In this document: positions 59,955-64,000 of the stretch, piece by piece
How positions within the stretch are numbered: the stretch's first letter is position 1
Layout of the letters: every line of letters begins with the position of its first letter
Assembly: GCA_963559135.1 (NCBI GenBank)
Contig: CAUWJP010000005.1
Coordinates: 1 to 64,000, forward strand
Source of the DNA: Sellimonas sp963559135
GTDB lineage: Bacteria; Bacillota; Clostridia; Lachnospirales; Lachnospiraceae
Reading direction: 5' to 3'
Length of the DNA stretch: 64,000 nucleotides
Program-made: the position numbers and the translations under genes
The notes under the pieces: model-generated
The model's database searches: none
Seen by the model: only the letters and a program-made list of their open reading frames with translations
Told to the model about the DNA's origin: nothing

Positions 59955-60599
59955 ATGAAAGTAATTATGTTAGGTGCTCCGGGGGCAGGAAAAGGAACCC
60001 AGGCGAAGAAGATCGCAGCAAAATACCAGATTCCTCATATTTCCACGGGAGATATTTTCCGTGCCAATATTAAAGAAGGAACAGAGCTTGGAAAAAAAGC
60101 AAAAGAATACATGGATCAGGGGCTCCTTGTGCCGGATGAATTGACAGTGGATCTCGTAATTGACCGTGTAAAACAGGATGACTGCAAGAACGGATATGTA
60201 CTCGACGGATTTCCGCGTACTATTCCACAAGCAGAGGCTCTCGACAAGGCGCTTGCCGCACTTGATGAAAAGATGGATTATGCAATTGACGTAGATGTTC
60301 CGGATGAGAATATCGTAAACCGCATGGGCGGAAGAAGAGCATGCGTTGGATGTGGAGCTACATACCATATTGTCTATGCTGCGCCGAAGCAGGAAAATAT
60401 TTGTGATGTCTGCGGAAAAGAGCTGATTTTAAGAGATGACGACAAACCGGAAACAGTTCAGAAGCGTCTGAATGTATACCATGAACAGACACAGCCGCTG
60501 ATTGATTACTACAACAACGCAGGAATTCTGCGAGAAGTAGACGGAACTGTTGACATTGATGATGTATTCGCGGCGATTGTAAAAATTCTGGGAGAATAA
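59955..60599 (+). CDS. adk: Adenylate kinase
   Basis: 214 aa; converts AMP and ATP to two ADP. P-loop GAPGAGKGTQAKKI at residue 7, NMP site with ISTGDIFRANI, and DGFPRTIPQAEALD. The LID domain carries a zinc site (CVGCG...CDVCG), as in Gram-positive enzymes. The ATG at 59955 follows GGAGGT; an earlier in-frame ATG overlaps that site. Confidence 0.97.
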   Translation: MKVIMLGAPGAGKGTQAKKIAAKYQIPHISTGDIFRANIKEGTELGKKAKEYMDQGLLVPDELTVDLVIDRVKQDDCKNGYVLDGFPRTIPQAEALDKALAALDEKMDYAIDVDVPDENIVNRMGGRRACVGCGATYHIVYAAPKQENICDVCGKELILRDDDKPETVQKRLNVYHEQTQPLIDYYNNAGILREVDGTVDIDDVFAAIVKILGE

Positions 60600-60601
60600 A
60601 A

Positions 60602-61378
60602 ATGTCCGTGAAAATCAAATCAGCCCGCGAGATAGAGTTGATGACGGAAGCCGGAAGAATTCTTGGAAATGTTCACAGAGAACTTGGAAAGAATATCCGG
60701 CCGGGGATGTCAACCGCTGATATTGATCATCTGGGGGAGGAGATCATCCGAAGCTTCGGATGTACTCCCTCCTTCCTTGGGTACAATGGATATCCTGCCT
60801 CAATCTGTGTATCTGTCAATGAGGAGCTTGTACATGGAATTCCGGACCGGCACAGAATCGTAAAAGAGGGAGATATTGTCTCTCTGGATGCGGGTGTTAT
60901 TTATAAAGGCTATCATTCCGATGCTGCCAGGACACATATATTGGGAGATGCGGGAGAGGAAGTCAGAAAACTAGTTGAAGTGACAAAGGAAAGCTTTTTT
61001 GAAGGTATGAAATACGCAAAAGAGGGGTATCATCTGTATGACATCTCCCGGGCAATCGGAACATATGCCGAAAAGTACGGATATGGGGTAGTCAGGGAGC
61101 TCTGTGGCCACGGGATCGGAACAAAATTACATGAAGATCCACAGATCCCGAATTTTGCAATGCATCGCAGAGGTCTGAAACTGAAAGCCGGGATGACTCT
61201 TGCAGTTGAACCGATGATCAATCTCGGGACGGCAGATGTCAAATGGATGGCTGACGGATGGACTGTGGTGACAAAAGACAGAAAGCCTTCCGCACACTAC
61301 GAGAATACCATTCTGATTACAGAGGGAGAACCGAAAATTCTGACGCTGTCAGAAGACGAGGGCAAAGAGGAGACTTAG
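60602..61378 (+). CDS. map: Methionine aminopeptidase type I
   Basis: 258 aa; removes N-terminal Met from new proteins. Metal ligands are visible in SLDAGVIYKGYHSDAART, CGHGIGTKLHEDPQIPNF, TLAVEPMINLG and ENTILITEGEP. It starts two bases after the adk stop. Confidence 0.96.
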   Translation: MSVKIKSAREIELMTEAGRILGNVHRELGKNIRPGMSTADIDHLGEEIIRSFGCTPSFLGYNGYPASICVSVNEELVHGIPDRHRIVKEGDIVSLDAGVIYKGYHSDAARTHILGDAGEEVRKLVEVTKESFFEGMKYAKEGYHLYDISRAIGTYAEKYGYGVVRELCGHGIGTKLHEDPQIPNFAMHRRGLKLKAGMTLAVEPMINLGTADVKWMADGWTVVTKDRKPSAHYENTILITEGEPKILTLSEDEGKEET

Positions 61379-61627
61379 ATGTTAAGTTATGAACCGGGAA
61401 TGCTTGTGAGATCACTTGCAGGGCATGACAAAGGAAAGCTTTATATTATAATAGAAGAAAGAGATCAGATGCTTCTGCTTTCGGATGGGAAGATCCGGAC
61501 TATCGAGAGGCCGAAAGCCAAGAAAGTCATGCATGTCCAGCTGATCAAAGAAAAGCTGGAAGAGAAGGAAATGACGGATATTTCCATCCGTTCATTCATA
61601 AAAAAATATCAGAAAGAACACATGTAA
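61379..61627 (+). CDS. KOW-domain RNA-binding protein, L14e/L27e-like
   Basis: 82 aa; starts MLSYEPGMLVRSLAGHDKGKLYIII, a KOW-type beta-barrel, followed by a helix rich in Lys/Glu. Small KOW proteins between map and infA are common in clostridia and are thought to bind RNA or the ribosome. The ATG follows the map stop codon directly, so it is coupled; the exact role is not known. Confidence 0.82.
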   Translation: MLSYEPGMLVRSLAGHDKGKLYIIIEERDQMLLLSDGKIRTIERPKAKKVMHVQLIKEKLEEKEMTDISIRSFIKKYQKEHM

Positions 61628-61652
61628 AAGGGATTCGAAAAGGAGGAACAGC

Positions 61653-61871
61653 ATGTCAAAGGCTGACGTAATCGAAATTGAAGGAACTGTTGTTGAAAAA
61701 CTGCCAAACGCTATGTTTCAGGTAGAACTGGAAAACGGACACCAGGTGCTTGCACACATCAGTGGAAAGCTCCGCATGAATTTTATCAAAATCTTACCGG
61801 GTGACAAAGTAACTCTGGAGCTTTCACCGTATGATTTATCTAAAGGAAGAATTATCTGGAGAGATAAATAA
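61653..61871 (+). CDS. infA: Translation initiation factor IF-1
   Basis: 72 aa, the normal length; MSKADVIEIEGTVVEKLPNA and HISGKLRMNFIKILPGDKVT are the OB-fold signatures. AAGGAGG lies at a good distance. Confidence 0.98.
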   Translation: MSKADVIEIEGTVVEKLPNAMFQVELENGHQVLAHISGKLRMNFIKILPGDKVTLELSPYDLSKGRIIWRDK

Positions 61872-61879
61872 AAAAAGTA

Positions 61880-61908
61880 TTGACTTTTGAAGAGAGAAAA
61901 ACTATAAT
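61880..61908 (+). promoter_or_regulatory. Internal sigma-A promoter before rpmJ
   Basis: TTGACT, 17 bases, TATAAT, nearly consensus, directly after infA. A hairpin TGCCGTT/AACGGCA (61915-61942) follows at the start of the new transcript. Confidence 0.75.
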
Positions 61909-61986
61909 ATTAGATGCCGTTCGTGGGCAAAGTCCGCACAAACGGCAGCAACAGTAGGTTTACAAGGTATGAAAGGAGGATTTGAC

Positions 61987-62100
61987 ATGAAGGTTAGATC
62001 ATCAGTAAAACCGATTTGCGAAAAATGCAAAGTTATCAAGAGAAAAGGCAGTATCAGAATTATCTGCGAAAATCCGAAGCACAAACAGCGTCAGGGCTAA
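61987..62100 (+). CDS. rpmJ: 50S ribosomal protein L36
   Basis: 37 aa; MKVRSSVKPICEKCKVIKRK with zinc ligands C11, C14, C27 and H32, the Zn-containing form. GAAAGGAGG precedes the ATG. Confidence 0.97.
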   Translation: MKVRSSVKPICEKCKVIKRKGSIRIICENPKHKQRQG

Positions 62101-62373
62101 TCAGACTGACAAAACAGTGGTTTGGAAGATGAATTAGGCGGCTGATAGTGTGACACGCCAGGCGGTGTGTAGCGCTATTTTAAATATACAAGGCACCGCA
62201 GGATGGGCCATTGTATATTGCTTCTAATACCGGCAGTCATGAACCCAAGGGTTGCCGGAAAGGGCATATTTAACATACCGGATATGCCTGGGCACATCAG
62301 TATTCCGTCAAATACGGTATGCCCCAGTTAAAGACAATATGAAACAAAACATGTAAAATGGAGGAAAACAAGT
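62101..62373 (+). ncRNA. Structured leader between rpmJ and rpsM (alpha operon leader)
   Basis: A 273-base spacer with at least four stems: AATATACAA/TTGTATATT (62183-62219, perfect 9 bp), CCGGCA/TGCCGG (62230-62258) enclosing ACC/GGT, GGCATAT/ATATGCC (62263-62288) and GGGCA/TGCCC (62290-62324). No reading frame of note. Because rpsD (S4) lies in this operon, an S4-binding autoregulatory leader like that of the E. coli alpha operon is the likeliest role. Confidence 0.55.
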
Positions 62374-62742
62374 ATGGCTCGTATTGCAGGTGTTGACTTA
62401 CCAAGAGACAAACGTGTAGAAATCGGTCTGACTTACATCTACGGAATCGGAAGAGTAAGCGCTAACCGTATTTTAACAGAAGCAGGAGTAAATCCTGACA
62501 CAAGATGCAGAGATCTGACAGACGAAGAAGTTAAGAGAATCAGCTCTGTTATCGATGAAACTCAGGTTGTTGAAGGTGATCTTAGAAGAGAGATCGCTAT
62601 GAACATCAAGAGATTACAGGAAATCGGATGCTACAGAGGAATCCGTCATAGAAAAGGACTTCCGGTTCGTGGACAGAAGACAAAGACAAATGCTAGAACA
62701 AGAAAAGGTCCGAAGAGAACAGTAGCAAACAAGAAGAAATAG
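62374..62742 (+). CDS. rpsM: 30S ribosomal protein S13
   Basis: 122 aa; MARIAGVDLPRDKRVEIGLT and HRKGLPVRGQKTKTNARTRK are diagnostic. It bridges the head of the small subunit to the large subunit. Confidence 0.98.
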   Translation: MARIAGVDLPRDKRVEIGLTYIYGIGRVSANRILTEAGVNPDTRCRDLTDEEVKRISSVIDETQVVEGDLRREIAMNIKRLQEIGCYRGIRHRKGLPVRGQKTKTNARTRKGPKRTVANKKK

Positions 62743-62774
62743 TACACAATATTCAAGAAAGTAGGTTAGTTTAA

Positions 62775-63170
62775 ATGGCAAAGAAAGTTGCAAAGAAAGT
62801 AACAAAAAAACGTGTCAAGAAAAACGTTGAACATGGACAGGCACATATTCAGTCATCTTTCAATAACACAATCGTTACACTGACAGATACACAGGGAAAT
62901 GCTTTATCATGGGCAAGTGCCGGCGGTCTGGGATTTAGAGGTTCAAGGAAATCTACTCCATATGCAGCACAGATGGCAGCTGAGACAGCAGCTAAGGCAG
63001 CATTAGTACATGGTCTGAAATCAGTAGACGTTATGGTAAAGGGACCAGGTTCAGGAAGAGAAGCAGCGATCCGTGCGCTTCAGGCATGCGGAATTGATGT
63101 AACAAGCATCAAAGATGTAACTCCGGTACCGCATAATGGTTGCCGCCCACCAAAACGTAGAAGAGTCTAA
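62775..63170 (+). CDS. rpsK: 30S ribosomal protein S11
   Basis: 131 aa; the N-terminus is lysine-rich (AKKVAKKVTKKRVKKNVEHG) and the C-terminus reads DVTPVPHNGCRPPKRRRV. The ribosome binding site is weak (AAAGTAGGTTAG), unlike its neighbours. Confidence 0.97.
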   Translation: MAKKVAKKVTKKRVKKNVEHGQAHIQSSFNNTIVTLTDTQGNALSWASAGGLGFRGSRKSTPYAAQMAAETAAKAALVHGLKSVDVMVKGPGSGREAAIRALQACGIDVTSIKDVTPVPHNGCRPPKRRRV

Positions 63171-63186
63171 TTAGGAGGAAAAGAGC

Positions 63187-63780
63187 ATGGCAGTAAATAG
63201 AGTTCCGGTTCTGAAAAGATGCCGTTCCCTCGGAATGGATCCGATTTATTTAGGAATTGATAAAAAGTCCAAAAGACAGTTAAAAAGATCTAACAGAAAA
63301 ATGAGCGAGTATGCACTTCAGTTACGTGAAAAGCAGAAAGCGAAATTCATCTATGGCGTATTAGAAAAACCGTTCCGTAACTACTACAAGAAAGCAAAAC
63401 AGATGAACGGTATGACAGGTACAAACCTGATGATCCTTCTTGAATCACGTCTTGACAACATCATTTTCCGTATGGGATTTGCCAGAACAAGACGCGAAGC
63501 AAGACAGATCGTTGACCACAAACATGTACTTGTAAACGGCAAACAGGTGAACATTCCGTCCTACCTTGTAAAGGCTGGCGATGTGATCGAAATCAAAGAG
63601 AAATGCAAAGGTTCTCAGAGATATAAAGACATCCTTGAAGTAACAGCAGGACGTCTTGTACCGGCGTGGTTAGATGTAGATGCAGAAAGCTTAAAAGGAA
63701 CAGTAAAGGAACTTCCGACACGCGATGAGATCGATGTACCGGTTGATGAAATGCTGATCGTCGAATTATATTCTAAATAA
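63187..63780 (+). CDS. rpsD: 30S ribosomal protein S4
   Basis: 197 aa; S4 domain ESRLDNIIFRMGFARTRREA with the S4-like RNA-binding loop HKHVLVNGKQVNIPSYLVK. It lacks the N-terminal zinc cysteines found in some S4 forms. Position inside the alpha operon, unlike Bacillus where rpsD is separate, makes it the likely autoregulator of this operon. Confidence 0.97.
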   Translation: MAVNRVPVLKRCRSLGMDPIYLGIDKKSKRQLKRSNRKMSEYALQLREKQKAKFIYGVLEKPFRNYYKKAKQMNGMTGTNLMILLESRLDNIIFRMGFARTRREARQIVDHKHVLVNGKQVNIPSYLVKAGDVIEIKEKCKGSQRYKDILEVTAGRLVPAWLDVDAESLKGTVKELPTRDEIDVPVDEMLIVELYSK

Positions 63781-63819
63781 TAACCCGTAAAACGTGCTGA
63801 TAGCAGGAGGGAACTTATA

Positions 63820-64000
63820 GTGTTTGATTTTAATAAACCGAATATCGAAATCACAGAAATGTCAGAAGATAAAAGATACGGCAGATTTGTTGTGGAGCCG
63901 CTGGAAAGAGGCTACGGAACAACACTTGGAAACAGTCTTAGAAGAATCATGCTGTCCTCTCTGCCTGGAGCTGCAATTAGCCAGGTAAAGATCGACGGTG
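63820..64000 (+). CDS. rpoA: DNA-directed RNA polymerase subunit alpha (partial, runs off the window)
   Basis: The first 60 codons, starting with GTG seven bases after GGAGGG: MFDFNKPNIEITEMSEDKRY, then VVEPLERGYGTTLGNSLRRI and MLSSLPGAAISQVKIDG. This is the alpha N-terminal dimerisation domain. The gene continues past the right edge. Confidence 0.97.
   Translation, partial: MFDFNKPNIEITEMSEDKRYGRFVVEPLERGYGTTLGNSLRRIMLSSLPGAAISQVKIDG

Noticed and set aside
1..64000. CRISPR arrays, insertion sequence transposases, phage genes and rRNA
   Set aside because: No regularly spaced repeats, transposase or integrase genes, or rRNA sequence were seen anywhere in the window.

Overview
The window looks like chromosome from a low-to-mid GC anaerobic Firmicute, most likely Lachnospiraceae (Clostridium cluster XIVa). 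The basis is the gene families present (PepV-type dipeptidase, DUF3343, YedE, D-proline reductase), the strong AAGGAGG ribosome binding sites, and a Firmicutes-type S10-spc-alpha ribosomal gene order with Zn-type S14. The species cannot be fixed from the sequence alone.

Layout. (1) 0-20 kb is a housekeeping and accessory mix: an orphan CIRCE operator, a YtvI-like permease, an M42 aminopeptidase, a divergent ferredoxin-like/Crp-Fnr pair sharing one palindromic operator, a LacI-type repressor with an amber codon inside its helix-turn-helix, a PepV dipeptidase, a heterodimeric ABC exporter, a degenerate metallo-beta-lactamase-fold protein beside a BusR-like (GntR plus RCK_C) regulator, serine acetyltransferase, a HAD phosphatase, nagB-nagA, and an rRNA methyltransferase followed by a CBM9-like protein. 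(2) 20.4-29.5 kb is a selenium block: yedF, selD (itself a selenoprotein, UGA at codon 16), selA, selB, a LysR regulator, a cysteine-desulfurase-like enzyme, the YedE transporter, a TusA-like carrier and a DUF3343 Se/S carrier. (3) 29.6-37.4 kb holds a membrane pyrophosphatase and a magnesium cassette: full-length MgtA, a receiver-less OmpR-type regulator, a second MgtA that has lost its whole actuator domain, and a 52-aa membrane protein. (4) 37.5-45.5 kb is the D-proline reductase (Stickland) locus: TetR and prdF on the minus strand; selC (tRNA-Sec), prdC, prdA, a CBO2463-family gene, prdB (UGA at codon 151), prdD and prdE on the plus strand. (5) 45.5-48.6 kb is an accessory patch with a lipoprotein, a frameshifted S41 peptidase and an inverted-repeat element. 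(6) 48.7-64 kb is the S10-spc-alpha superoperon from rpsJ to the start of rpoA, with adk, map and infA embedded and with unusually long structured leaders before rpsJ and rpsM.

How it works together. YedE, the TusA-like and DUF3343 carriers and the desulfurase-like enzyme probably deliver reduced selenium to SelD. SelA and SelB with tRNA-Sec then decode UGA in selD and prdB. PrdF converts L-proline to D-proline, and PrdA/PrdB reduce it to 5-aminovalerate using electrons through the RnfC-like PrdC. A sigma-54-type -24/-12 element lies between selC and prdC, which fits sigma-54 control of proline reduction known in other clostridia. The most notable observations are the PrdD/PrdE split exactly at the position equivalent to the PrdA self-cleavage site, the actuator-less MgtA, a tandem terminator-like leader before prdF, the sigma-54 site next to selC, and the structured ribosomal leaders. 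All assignments come from reading the sequence; no database search or folding calculation was run.
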